A DNA stretch of 64,000 nucleotides from Oxalobacteraceae bacterium (lineage in GTDB: Bacteria; Pseudomonadota; Gammaproteobacteria; Burkholderiales; Burkholderiaceae_D), in contig CANCDR010000003.1 of assembly GCA_947374865.1 (NCBI GenBank), forward strand, positions 62,001 through 126,000, in the 5' to 3' direction. The notes below the pieces were generated by a model. That model was not told the DNA's origin. It saw nothing but the letters and a program-made list of their open reading frames with translations, and searched no databases. Shown here piece by piece: positions 1 to 7,309 of this stretch; position 1 is the stretch's first letter, and each line of letters starts with the position of its first letter. Both the position numbers and the translations under genes were made by a program.

Positions 1-209
1 TGTAATTTGGCCGAATCAAAGTCGAACTGGATCAGCAAATCAACGCTGCGCGCTTGCACGCTCAGATTGCGCAAACCGCGTGTCGCAGGGACATTGGCCG
101 GCGCGGCGAGTTGATCGACCAGCTGATTCACCGAGGCCGATTGTAAGACCTGTGCAGATGCCGCACCCAGCGAGAAGAGCAGGCTGACAGCGAGGGCGAG
201 TGATTTCAT
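1..209 (-). CDS. OmpA-family exported protein, N-terminal part (cut by window edge)
   Basis: Reading back from an ATG at 209, the product starts with a signal peptide (MKSLALAVSLLFSLGAASA, then QVLQS). It runs into a segment ending LLIQFDFDSAKL, which resembles the first beta strand of the OmpA peptidoglycan-binding domain (compare FDYDSY in Pal). The protein would be periplasmic or outer-membrane attached. The gene starts 83 bases after the stop of the caspase-like gene on the same strand, so the two are probably one transcript. The rest lies outside the window, so neither length nor the peptidoglycan-binding residues can be checked. Confidence 0.7.
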   Translation of the reverse strand, partial: MKSLALAVSLLFSLGAASAQVLQSASVNQLVDQLAAPANVPATRGLRNLSVQARSVDLLIQFDFDSAKL

Positions 210-292
210 GGCAGTTCCTTGTGGTGTTCAACAGCGCGTAAAAAATAGATCGTTTAGTAATCTGGGCGAATCAGCGAAGCGCATCAGTCATC

Positions 293-2050
293 TCATTGTT
301 TAAAATAAAAGTCCCCCAGCGACTGATCGTAGAGCGCCGGGGTTTGTTCATGTCCGACGGTCTTGGCCTGGCGCGCGACCTCGGTACGGACGGTGCGTAA
401 AATCCGGTCGACCGAGACGCCCGGCTTGGCCATTTCTTTCAAAAAGAGGCGCGTAAATAATCCATTTTTATCTTTGTCATTCGTACCCAGTTTATCCAGC
501 GCCTGCTGTCCAGCACCGGCAGAAAAAATGATCATCTGCCCGGTCGCAGCGGTCGTCGGCGCTAAGCCACGACCGCCAAGGCTACGGCCGCTAGTTTTAA
601 AGGGATTATCACGGCAGGCGTCAATCATGGCGAGCGAAAATTTCGCCTTTTTCTCGGTCAGGTCGTCGAGAATACGTTGCAGCTGAATCCCTTCGTCTTT
701 AATCTGTTCTTCACTCTCGCCGACAATATCAATCGGTAGCAGATAATTCGCTGCGCCTAATTGCAGGCCGTGGCCCGCATAAAAAATTACCACCTCATCG
801 CCCCCTTCGACCTGGCCCTTGAAAGTGCGCAGTACCGCCTTCATGTCTTTTTCTGTCAGATCAAATTTAAGGGTGACCTGATAGCCGAATTTTTTCAGGC
901 TATCGGCGATCGCCTTCGCATCTTCCCGCGCGTTGAACAGCTTGGTCACGCTTTGATAGCTATCGTTACCGATCACCAGCGCCCGACGATGCGCATAGAC
1001 GACTTCCTGACTTTGACTTTGGCCACTTTTTTCTGCATTCGCAAGCCGTAGTCGCAGCTCTGCTAATTCAGCATCGCGCTGTCGCGCTTCCGTTTGAAAA
1101 CGTTCGATCTGCGGATTATTTTTCTTTTCAAGTTCAGCAATTTTCTCCAGGACCTTCAACGAAACGGCATTGTTCTCAGCCGCACCGATCAAGGCCCATT
1201 TTTTCGCTGCATTGACATCCGCCGCGATACCGATGCCATTCAAAAGCAGCTCGGCCAGATTGCCATAAGCGCGAGGATCCTCCTTGGCTTCAATGGCCAG
1301 CTTAAATAAGCGTACGGCTTCCTTGGGATCCTTGTTCGATCCAATCCCATCGCGCGTCATCACGCCCAACACATTCAAGCCGCCCGCGTTTTTCTGCGCG
1401 CTCGATTTTTTGGCCCATAACAAAGCCGATTCCGAATCTTTTTTTACGCCAGCACCAGCGAGATACATCTCGGCCAGGTTCGTCTGCGCCCAGGCATTGC
1501 CTTTTTCGGCCCCCTGCAGGTAATAAGCAAAAGCCTGCTTCGCATCCGGCGCCATACCCTGACCCAGTCGATAAAGATTACCCAGCCCGTTCATTGCGCT
1601 GGCATTCCCCTTATCTGCAGCGAGCTTTAATAAACGATACGATTCAAGATAATCAACCCGCACCCCTTGGCCCAAGCGATACAGGGTGCCGAGCGCTTCT
1701 TGCGCCTGAATATTTCCCTGGTGGGCTGAGCGCCCATACCAATCCGCCGCGACCACCAGATCCTTCTCCACGCCCAATCCGAAGCGGTATAAATAACCCA
1801 GCACGGACTGGCAATTCTTGTCACCCTTTTCGGCATCCTGCTGGCAGTACTGCAGGGCTTTCGGATAATCCTTTATTTTGAGCGCCGCACTCGCACTCGT
1901 AATATCCGCCCACGCCTGAGGGACGCATACAAACAGCGTCAATATAATGCTGAAAATGCATGACGAATAAACAGAAGATTTTTTCATGATGAATGCGGGC
2001 TGCGTTGATTTTGTCGTGTTGCGTTTATTTTGAGCGGCATTTTGATCCAT
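293..2050 (-). CDS. Exported caspase-family (C14) protein with Sel1 repeats
   Basis: The 585-residue product has a hydrophobic signal segment at about residues 22-49 (MKKSSVYSS to PQAWA), Sel1/TPR-like repeats of about 36 residues from 50 to 300, a charged probable coiled coil at 303-345, and a C-terminal caspase p20-like domain from about 354 (RALVIGNDSY). The catalytic pair is visible: His427 in FYAGHG and Cys479 in IDACRDNP. If the signal peptide works, this is a periplasmic cysteine peptidase, with Sel1 repeats for protein contacts. The start is uncertain: the in-frame ATG at 1987 begins directly at the signal peptide, and neither ATG has a strong ribosome binding site. It lies directly upstream of an OmpA-type gene. 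Substrate and role are unknown. Confidence 0.85.
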   Translation of the reverse strand: MDQNAAQNKRNTTKSTQPAFIMKKSSVYSSCIFSIILTLFVCVPQAWADITSASAALKIKDYPKALQYCQQDAEKGDKNCQSVLGYLYRFGLGVEKDLVVAADWYGRSAHQGNIQAQEALGTLYRLGQGVRVDYLESYRLLKLAADKGNASAMNGLGNLYRLGQGMAPDAKQAFAYYLQGAEKGNAWAQTNLAEMYLAGAGVKKDSESALLWAKKSSAQKNAGGLNVLGVMTRDGIGSNKDPKEAVRLFKLAIEAKEDPRAYGNLAELLLNGIGIAADVNAAKKWALIGAAENNAVSLKVLEKIAELEKKNNPQIERFQTEARQRDAELAELRLRLANAEKSGQSQSQEVVYAHRRALVIGNDSYQSVTKLFNAREDAKAIADSLKKFGYQVTLKFDLTEKDMKAVLRTFKGQVEGGDEVVIFYAGHGLQLGAANYLLPIDIVGESEEQIKDEGIQLQRILDDLTEKKAKFSLAMIDACRDNPFKTSGRSLGGRGLAPTTAATGQMIIFSAGAGQQALDKLGTNDKDKNGLFTRLFLKEMAKPGVSVDRILRTVRTEVARQAKTVGHEQTPALYDQSLGDFYFKQ

Positions 2051-2142
2051 GTGCGGGCTGGCATGCAGTTATACCTGAGGCGTTATGGGAACTTATATTA
2101 CTGCATAGCGGGAATTCTGGCGATTGATGGACGTTTCAGATT

Positions 2143-3495
2143 TTATTCATCATCCAGCCGCCTTAGTTCTTGACGATGCTGGTCCGCGATTACTTTAAAC
2201 CCTGCTGAGATGTCGGTGTGTTGCAGTACGCTCTGCCAGAACGTATCGGCCATCTTCAGTGCAATTGGCAAGAGTCCAAGATTTTGCAGAGCCAAGCCTT
2301 CGACAGAAAAGACTTTGACTACGACTTCGCCTTGGTTATTGGGGCGATAGGTCATGGGTAGCATGTCGTAAATGGGAAGCAGAGACAGTTTATTCTGCTC
2401 ATCCCAGGCAAACGCCATATTACCTGGGTGTCGGTCGGTGTTACCGATGAGTGCGCCAAACAGGTCGGCTAGTCTAATCTTTTCAAGCTCGCTATTTGAG
2501 AGCATGCCATTATCAACGAGTTGCTGGGCAATGTTAGACCACGTTGAATCCAACATAGCCAATAGACAGTCGAGTCCGGCGAAAGACACCATGGGCGCGC
2601 GACCATTTTTGCCATTACGGTCGAATCGCTCTACTTCAAGAAACAGGCGTTCGTCGGCTGCCAGGATGCGACTGGTACAAGCCAGCATGCCAAAATCGGA
2701 CAGCGTTTGCGCAGCAAGATGTTCGGCGATCAACAGGTCTGCCCAACGGCGTCCGCTAGGCGAAGATAAGGGCGGCGAAAACTTGACGATGACGTGGCGC
2801 AGCGAGTCAGATTTAGTGGTTTTGATTTTGGCAGTGAATTTTGGCTGTTCCCCGCCTGCCGAAGACCCTGTTGATTCACCGCGTATCGCCGCATCTGCCA
2901 AAAGAGGGTAGGCCGCTTCAGTTTGTTTGATGCCAACGATATCTTCTTTACTACCTGTGCGCGATGTCATGAATCGTAATAAGGCCTCGTCACCGACGAT
3001 CAGGTTACCGCCCACATCATCACCTCGCCCCACCAGGTAGATCAGTACATGGTCATCGGTCCAGTCGGTGATTTTCTCAGGTAAATTCAAGTCTTGATTT
3101 TGTCGCGGCACCAAGCGCCCCAGAAAACCTTGAGGACGCATGTCTTGCAAAAAGTACGGTAAGCCTTCTGAAAAGGTAGGCGCGCCATCGAGCGTCGTGA
3201 ACGCGAACCAGTGTGCAGCCAGGCTGCGAAGCAAGCCAAACTGTGACGATTTTCCGTCGCTGCCAATACGATAGACCGGCAAGTTCGCATCCAAACCCGG
3301 AATGGTTCGGGCAATAGCGTAATACGTCGCCCTCGCGGCGCCCAGAGTAATAATGGACGAGCCGGGCTGTCGCCACAGACGTGAGAGCGTCGACTGCGTT
3401 ATCCCCATTGCCTTGCAAATTGACGCTGCCGTCATGGGCTTCTGACGGAGGAGTTTTTCAAGTGCATCAAGGCTATCGTTTGATTTTACGTTCAT
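2143..3495 (-). CDS. yjjJ: HipA-like serine/threonine kinase toxin, YjjJ type
   Basis: A 450-residue HipA-fold protein. Residues about 8-45 form a helix-turn-helix (MTAASICKAMGITQSTLSRL), so DNA binding is built in instead of coming from a separate HipB. Kinase features are visible: the ATP-loop-like SSAGGEQPKF at 211-220, a lysine in VIVKFS near 238, the catalytic loop GNTDRHPGN at 351-359 with Asp354, and the metal-binding YDMLP with Asp377. Length and architecture match the E. coli YjjJ family. No antitoxin gene is adjacent. An AAGGAG lies about 27 bases before the ATG, unusually far, and the upstream region is AT-rich with three identical 10-base words. The kinase target cannot be told from sequence. 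Confidence 0.85.
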   Translation of the reverse strand: MNVKSNDSLDALEKLLRQKPMTAASICKAMGITQSTLSRLWRQPGSSIITLGAARATYYAIARTIPGLDANLPVYRIGSDGKSSQFGLLRSLAAHWFAFTTLDGAPTFSEGLPYFLQDMRPQGFLGRLVPRQNQDLNLPEKITDWTDDHVLIYLVGRGDDVGGNLIVGDEALLRFMTSRTGSKEDIVGIKQTEAAYPLLADAAIRGESTGSSAGGEQPKFTAKIKTTKSDSLRHVIVKFSPPLSSPSGRRWADLLIAEHLAAQTLSDFGMLACTSRILAADERLFLEVERFDRNGKNGRAPMVSFAGLDCLLAMLDSTWSNIAQQLVDNGMLSNSELEKIRLADLFGALIGNTDRHPGNMAFAWDEQNKLSLLPIYDMLPMTYRPNNQGEVVVKVFSVEGLALQNLGLLPIALKMADTFWQSVLQHTDISAGFKVIADQHRQELRRLDDE

Positions 3496-3496
3496 A

Positions 3497-3582
3497 TTGC
3501 ATAGATATTTTTTATTATAACTCCTTATTTTACAATGATTTTATTATAAAAATACTTCACTTTGCATAGATTTTGCATAGAT
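3497..3582 (-). promoter_or_regulatory. Promoter region of the HipA-like gene with three TTGCATAGAT repeats
   Basis: The word TTGCATAGAT occurs at 3497-3506, 3562-3571 and 3573-3582. The last two are 11 bases apart, one helical turn. The first lies directly upstream of the yjjJ start codon. Between them, reading the minus strand, are two TATAAT-like boxes in very AT-rich DNA. I infer operator sites for the gene's own helix-turn-helix. This is not a known binding motif to me. Confidence 0.5.
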
Positions 3583-3606
3583 AAAAAAGACTGGGCCATC
3601 CACGTC

Positions 3607-3684
3607 TTTGGGGTCAGGTCTTGACATGCCACATTTGAATCATTTTTTATGGCATGACCTGTTATGTCAAGACCTGACCCCAAA
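3607..3684. repeat. Long palindromic repeat, copy 1 (GGGGTCAGGTCTTGACAT arms)
   Basis: Arms at 3607-3627 and 3664-3684 are perfect 21-base inverted repeats containing GGGGTCAGGTCTTGACAT. The 36-base centre holds a smaller inverted pair (ATGCCA/TGGCAT). A second copy with the same outer arms lies at 4573-4647, on the other side of the nuclease gene. The form resembles dispersed REP-type palindromes moved by REP-associated tyrosine transposases, but no transposase is present here. Confidence 0.85.
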
Positions 3685-3805
3685 TCCGTTGTGGAAAACA
3701 AAATTGCCTTCGAATAGCGTCACCGCCTTGAATAATCGAACTATTCTTTAGGGAAATATTACGCTACTCTCATCGTTTTCTCGAACGATCAAGAGGGGCG
3801 CTTGC

Positions 3806-4567
3806 ATGGCTTGGCATCGATATTTTTCCATTATCGTCGGGTGGCTGCTGCTATCCACTTCAGCGTCTGCCAACTTTAGTACTTGCTCGCAGTACTTTAT
3901 TCATGGCACGCCGCCAAAGCTATCCGCAGCCTCGCCGGGGCGACAGCGTGAATTATGTTTTGATGCATTTGCAGTCTTGTATTCGGGGCAGTCGAAGACG
4001 CCGGTGTACGTTGTAGAAAAATTGAATAAGGCGCAGTTATTGGATGCCAAGGGCGAGCGTCGCACAAATCGCTTTTACGAAGAAGCCCGCCTACCCTATG
4101 CCGACAGATCCCAACTTAGTGATTACAAAGATCAGCTGTGGATCAATGGTACTGCGCAGCGTTTCGACCGCGGACATATGGCGCCAGCAGGAGACATGCC
4201 GGACGCTCGCACGATGGCGCAGTCGTTCAGCTTGTCGAACATGGTGCCGCAGGCTGCGGAAAATAATCGCGGTGTGTGGGCAAAACAGGTAGAAAAATCG
4301 ACCCGAAACTATGTCATGCGCGCCGCTGGTGATGTGTATGTATTTACCGGCCCGGTTTTTGCGACGCCGCTAAAAACGCTGGGTTCAGGGCAAGTCTGGG
4401 TCCCCAAATATTTATATAAACTGGTCTATGATCCTGCGACAAAGCGCGCATGGGCGCACTGGGTGGAAAATACCAACGATGCGAAAGCGATTGGTCCAAT
4501 AACTTACGCTGAATTGGTACGTAGAACGGGGATCGAGTTTTTGCCGGAAACGAGGCCAATGAATTAA
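3806..4567 (+). CDS. Exported DNA/RNA non-specific endonuclease (NUC family)
   Basis: A 253-residue protein with a signal peptide (cleavage near SASA-NFST, about residue 22). The hallmark DRGH motif (121-124) carries the catalytic histidine, and downstream NMVPQAAENN (about 145-154) supplies the metal-binding asparagine of the beta-beta-alpha-metal nuclease fold (EndoG, Serratia nuclease). It should degrade DNA and RNA in the periplasm or outside the cell, for nutrition or defence. It is a single gene on the plus strand, framed by two copies of the same palindrome (3607-3684 and 4573-4647). No immunity protein is next to it. Confidence 0.9.
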   Translation: MAWHRYFSIIVGWLLLSTSASANFSTCSQYFIHGTPPKLSAASPGRQRELCFDAFAVLYSGQSKTPVYVVEKLNKAQLLDAKGERRTNRFYEEARLPYADRSQLSDYKDQLWINGTAQRFDRGHMAPAGDMPDARTMAQSFSLSNMVPQAAENNRGVWAKQVEKSTRNYVMRAAGDVYVFTGPVFATPLKTLGSGQVWVPKYLYKLVYDPATKRAWAHWVENTNDAKAIGPITYAELVRRTGIEFLPETRPMN

Positions 4568-4572
4568 GATCG

Positions 4573-4647
4573 CTGGGGTCAGGTCTTGACATGACATATT
4601 TTAATAATTTTTATGTCATGAACTGTCATGTCAAGACCTGACCCCAG
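4573..4647. repeat. Long palindromic repeat, copy 2
   Basis: Arms at 4573-4596 and 4624-4647 are perfect 24-base inverted repeats sharing GGGGTCAGGTCTTGACAT with copy 1. The central part differs (AT-rich, about 27 bases). It starts 5 bases after the nuclease stop codon, so transcribed it would fold into a strong hairpin and may also end or protect that mRNA. Confidence 0.85.
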
Positions 4648-4657
4648 CCCCTTATAA

Positions 4658-4695
4658 TAAAAAAAAGACTCACAAGCCGAAGCGAGTAAGTCTTT
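4658..4695 (-). terminator. Intrinsic terminator of tRNA-Lys
   Basis: On the minus strand, 4695-4682 pairs with 4677-4664 (AAAGACT and AGTCTTT ends, two internal mismatches) around a TTCG tetraloop, followed by a run of eight Ts. It begins about 20 bases after the CCA end of the tRNA gene. Confidence 0.85.
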
Positions 4696-4715
4696 GATTT
4701 TCCTGCTGGTATTCG

Positions 4716-4791
4716 TGGTAGGCCGTGCGGGATTCGAACCTGCGACCAACGGATTAAAAGTCCGCTGCTCTACCAGCTGAGCTAACGACCC
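4716..4791 (-). tRNA. tRNA-Lys (anticodon TTT)
   Basis: Read on the minus strand, the 76-base sequence folds as a cloverleaf. The acceptor GGGTCGT pairs with ACGGCCT (two G-T pairs), the D arm contains AGCTCAGCTGGTAGAGC, the anticodon loop is CTTTTAA with anticodon TTT, and the T arm contains GGTTCGAATCC. The encoded 3' end is ACCA. It decodes AAA and AAG lysine codons. Its 3' end faces the nuclease/HipA block. Confidence 0.97.
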
Positions 4792-4871
4792 GAAAGAACG
4801 AGATTATAGGGGGTGTAGTTGTATCTGTCAAACGAGTAATGTGATTTCTGGCCAGTTAATTGCCAGAGAAT

Positions 4872-5984
4872 TTACGTCGTTCGCTCCATGCGCCAGGTTT
4901 GATACTTCAATGCGGCGACAGTACCGCTGAGAATGGCGCACAGGCTCAGGATCGAGCCGATCGCCAAGGTCGATACGCCTGAGATGCCCTGGCCGATGGT
5001 GCAGCCCAATGCGGTCACGCCGCCAAAGCCCATGAGTATGGCGCCGACCAAATGATTCGCGGTATCTTCGATGCTGCCAAAACCTTCCCAGCGAAAGCTG
5101 CGCGTGATCAGTGCCATGAACAGTGATCCAACGATCACACCCATCGCCGCGGCAATGCCGAAGCTGACACCTTTGCTGGCATCCGTCCACATCATCAGCA
5201 GATCGAGCGTGTAGGCGAAGGGCGCAACAAAGCTGAAGGACTCCATGCGGCCCGAATTGGTGGCGATGAAGGCCTCTGCCAGCGTGTCAGGGTGCTCGGC
5301 AACATAGCCCAGATGGCCGGACACATACCAGCCGGCGACGATGATCAGGCCAATGCTGATACCGGCGACCATATTCTCTAGTGTACGGAACTGCCGGCTG
5401 CGTAGTACAAACAGCGTGAGCAAGCCGGCAAACAGGCTGGCAAGCGTTAATTGCAGCTGGGTCTTGTTACCACCGAGCGTTGCGGCGAGGGAGGGCAAGT
5501 CTTGCGTGGTAGGCAGCAAGATGACGAAGTGCTCGAGCCAATTAGCCCGGGGCAGGGCGAGAATGCCGCGCAGGCTGATCAGCGCGCTGACGCCAAGGAC
5601 AATAAATACCACCAGCGATTTTAAATTGCCAGCGCCAATGCGTACCAGCGTCTTGCCGCCACAGCCGCTGGCCAGCACCATACCAAAGCCGAACAGCGCG
5701 CCGCCAATGATGTGCGAGAGCCAGGTCAGGCGTGGCGATGTATAGAGGGACTGCGCCAGATCGATTTGGCCGGAAGTGGCCAGCAGGTTGGTGCCGATGA
5801 TGGCCACAGCGATCGCCAGCAGCCATTGCCGCATGCGATCCCATGAACCGATATTAACAATGTCGCCTACGGCACCCATGGTGCAGAAATGCGTACGCTG
5901 TGCGACTGCGCCGAACACGATGCCGAGGGCAAATGTGAGCCAGACTACCTGATGCGCCATGGCTGTCAGGTTGGTCTCACTCAT
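4872..5984 (-). CDS. tsuA: YeeE/YedE family sulfur-compound transporter
   Basis: A 370-residue polytopic inner-membrane protein of the YeeE/YedE family, whose characterised member TsuA imports thiosulfate. The conserved cysteine motifs expected to relay the substrate are present: HFCTMGA (Cys34), ASGCGGKTL (Cys108) and GCTIGQG (Cys328). No TusA-like (YeeD) sulfur carrier is next to it. The start ATG (5984) comes one base after the cpoB stop codon, with no clear ribosome binding site of its own, so translation is probably coupled to the tol-pal operon. The substrate could be another sulfur compound, so the symbol is tentative. Confidence 0.8.
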   Translation of the reverse strand: MSETNLTAMAHQVVWLTFALGIVFGAVAQRTHFCTMGAVGDIVNIGSWDRMRQWLLAIAVAIIGTNLLATSGQIDLAQSLYTSPRLTWLSHIIGGALFGFGMVLASGCGGKTLVRIGAGNLKSLVVFIVLGVSALISLRGILALPRANWLEHFVILLPTTQDLPSLAATLGGNKTQLQLTLASLFAGLLTLFVLRSRQFRTLENMVAGISIGLIIVAGWYVSGHLGYVAEHPDTLAEAFIATNSGRMESFSFVAPFAYTLDLLMMWTDASKGVSFGIAAAMGVIVGSLFMALITRSFRWEGFGSIEDTANHLVGAILMGFGGVTALGCTIGQGISGVSTLAIGSILSLCAILSGTVAALKYQTWRMERTT

Positions 5985-5985
5985 C

Positions 5986-6747
5986 TTATTTCAGGGCGGC
6001 CAGGCGCTCTTTGGCAGTTTGCGCGGCAGGCGTGCCGGGGTAATTGGCCAAGATCGACTCAAGCGCTTTTTTAGCCAGTGGTTTTTCTTTTAACTCGACA
6101 TGGCAGCTGGCGACGTTGAGCAAGGCATCGGCGGCCTTGGGGCTGTCAGGATAATTTTTGACGAGCAGTCTTTGTGCGTCGATCGCGTTACGGTAATCCC
6201 GCAGGGCATAAAAGCTATTGCCGAGCCAGTATTGGGCCGTGGCGGCATAAGCCGATTCGGGATAGCGGCGGACGAATTCGTAAAACGACAGACTCGCGCC
6301 TTTGTAGTCGCCTGCTTTGAATAAAATCAGTGCGGCGTCATAGGCCTTTTGTTCACCAGCTTCGAGCAGCGCTTCTTTGCCGTCGAGGGTAATTTTTTGT
6401 GGCTCGACCTTGCGCAGCCGACTATCGAGATCGATATAAAAATCTTTCTGCCGTTGCTGCGCGGTCGATAATTCATTCATCAGTACTTCGATCTGACCGC
6501 GCAGTTTGGCCACCTCTTGCTTGAGCTGGTCATTTTGCGAAATCACATCGAGCATGCTGGTTTTGTCTGTCTTGAGATCAAGACGTGACTCCAGATCAAG
6601 GCGCAGGGCGTCGATTCTGGTACGGATATCCAGGATCGCCTTGCGCGCTTCATCGTCGTCAAACAGGCCAGCATGTGCCGCGAGAGGAGCCCACGACACC
6701 ACGGCCAACATGGCCGTGACAAAAGTACGTTTGAATGAATAATTCAT
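5986..6747 (-). CDS. cpoB: Tol-Pal coordinator of division CpoB (YbgF)
   Basis: 253 residues: signal peptide to about residue 26 (APLAAHA-GLFDDDEA), an N-terminal coiled coil at about 30-105 (trimerising in known CpoB), and C-terminal TPR repeats at about 130-253 (AYDAALILFKAGDYKGA, AQYWLGNSFYALRDY). CpoB is periplasmic, binds TolA and coordinates septal peptidoglycan synthesis with outer membrane constriction. Its place directly after pal is the usual one. A gap of 18 bases separates it from pal. Confidence 0.95.
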   Translation of the reverse strand: MNYSFKRTFVTAMLAVVSWAPLAAHAGLFDDDEARKAILDIRTRIDALRLDLESRLDLKTDKTSMLDVISQNDQLKQEVAKLRGQIEVLMNELSTAQQRQKDFYIDLDSRLRKVEPQKITLDGKEALLEAGEQKAYDAALILFKAGDYKGASLSFYEFVRRYPESAYAATAQYWLGNSFYALRDYRNAIDAQRLLVKNYPDSPKAADALLNVASCHVELKEKPLAKKALESILANYPGTPAAQTAKERLAALK

Positions 6748-6765
6748 GCGAGTGCTGATCTCAAA

Positions 6766-7281
6766 TCAATAGACGATATCTGCGCGGCGGTTTTCTGCCC
6801 ACGCTGCTTCATCGCTACCTGTGGCTTTTGGCTTTTCTTTGCCCAGGGAGACGGCTTCCATTTGCGCATCCGCAGCACCAACGGCGGCTAAGGATTTACG
6901 CACGGCTTCAGCACGCTTCTGGCCTAAGGCAAGATTGTATTCGCGGCCACCACGTTCATCGGTATTGCCTTGGATAAGAATCTTACGGCTTGGGTTCTTG
7001 GACAGATATTGGCCATGTGCAGAAACGACGCCTTTGCCATCTTCGCGCACGCTGTAGCTGTCATAGTCAAAGTAGACGCTGCGTTTTGCCAAAACACCAT
7101 TCTTGTCCATCAGCGGATCGACAGAAGCAGTTTGTACTGGTGTCACGGTGCGGTTATCAACGACTGCAGGAGCAGGCGCGCGCTCAACGACGGCAGCTTT
7201 TTCTTCTACTTTGGTTGAAGAACAGGCGCTCAGCAAGACGGCAGTAGAAACGATAAGAGCGAGGGGTGTAAATTGACGCAT
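6766..7281 (-). CDS. pal: Peptidoglycan-associated lipoprotein Pal
   Basis: 171 residues with a lipobox LLSAC (Cys20, the lipidated residue), a Pro/Val-rich linker and an OmpA-type peptidoglycan-binding domain from about 65 (RSVYFDYDSYSV) containing the diaminopimelate-binding segment NTDERGGREYNLALGQKRA. It is anchored in the outer membrane, binds peptidoglycan and contacts TolB. It sits between tolB and cpoB as expected. The clear ribosome binding site AAGGAG precedes the ATG. Confidence 0.97.
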   Translation of the reverse strand: MRQFTPLALIVSTAVLLSACSSTKVEEKAAVVERAPAPAVVDNRTVTPVQTASVDPLMDKNGVLAKRSVYFDYDSYSVREDGKGVVSAHGQYLSKNPSRKILIQGNTDERGGREYNLALGQKRAEAVRKSLAAVGAADAQMEAVSLGKEKPKATGSDEAAWAENRRADIVY

Positions 7282-7309
7282 TTGATTCTCCTTGTAATTA
7301 AAACAAAAA

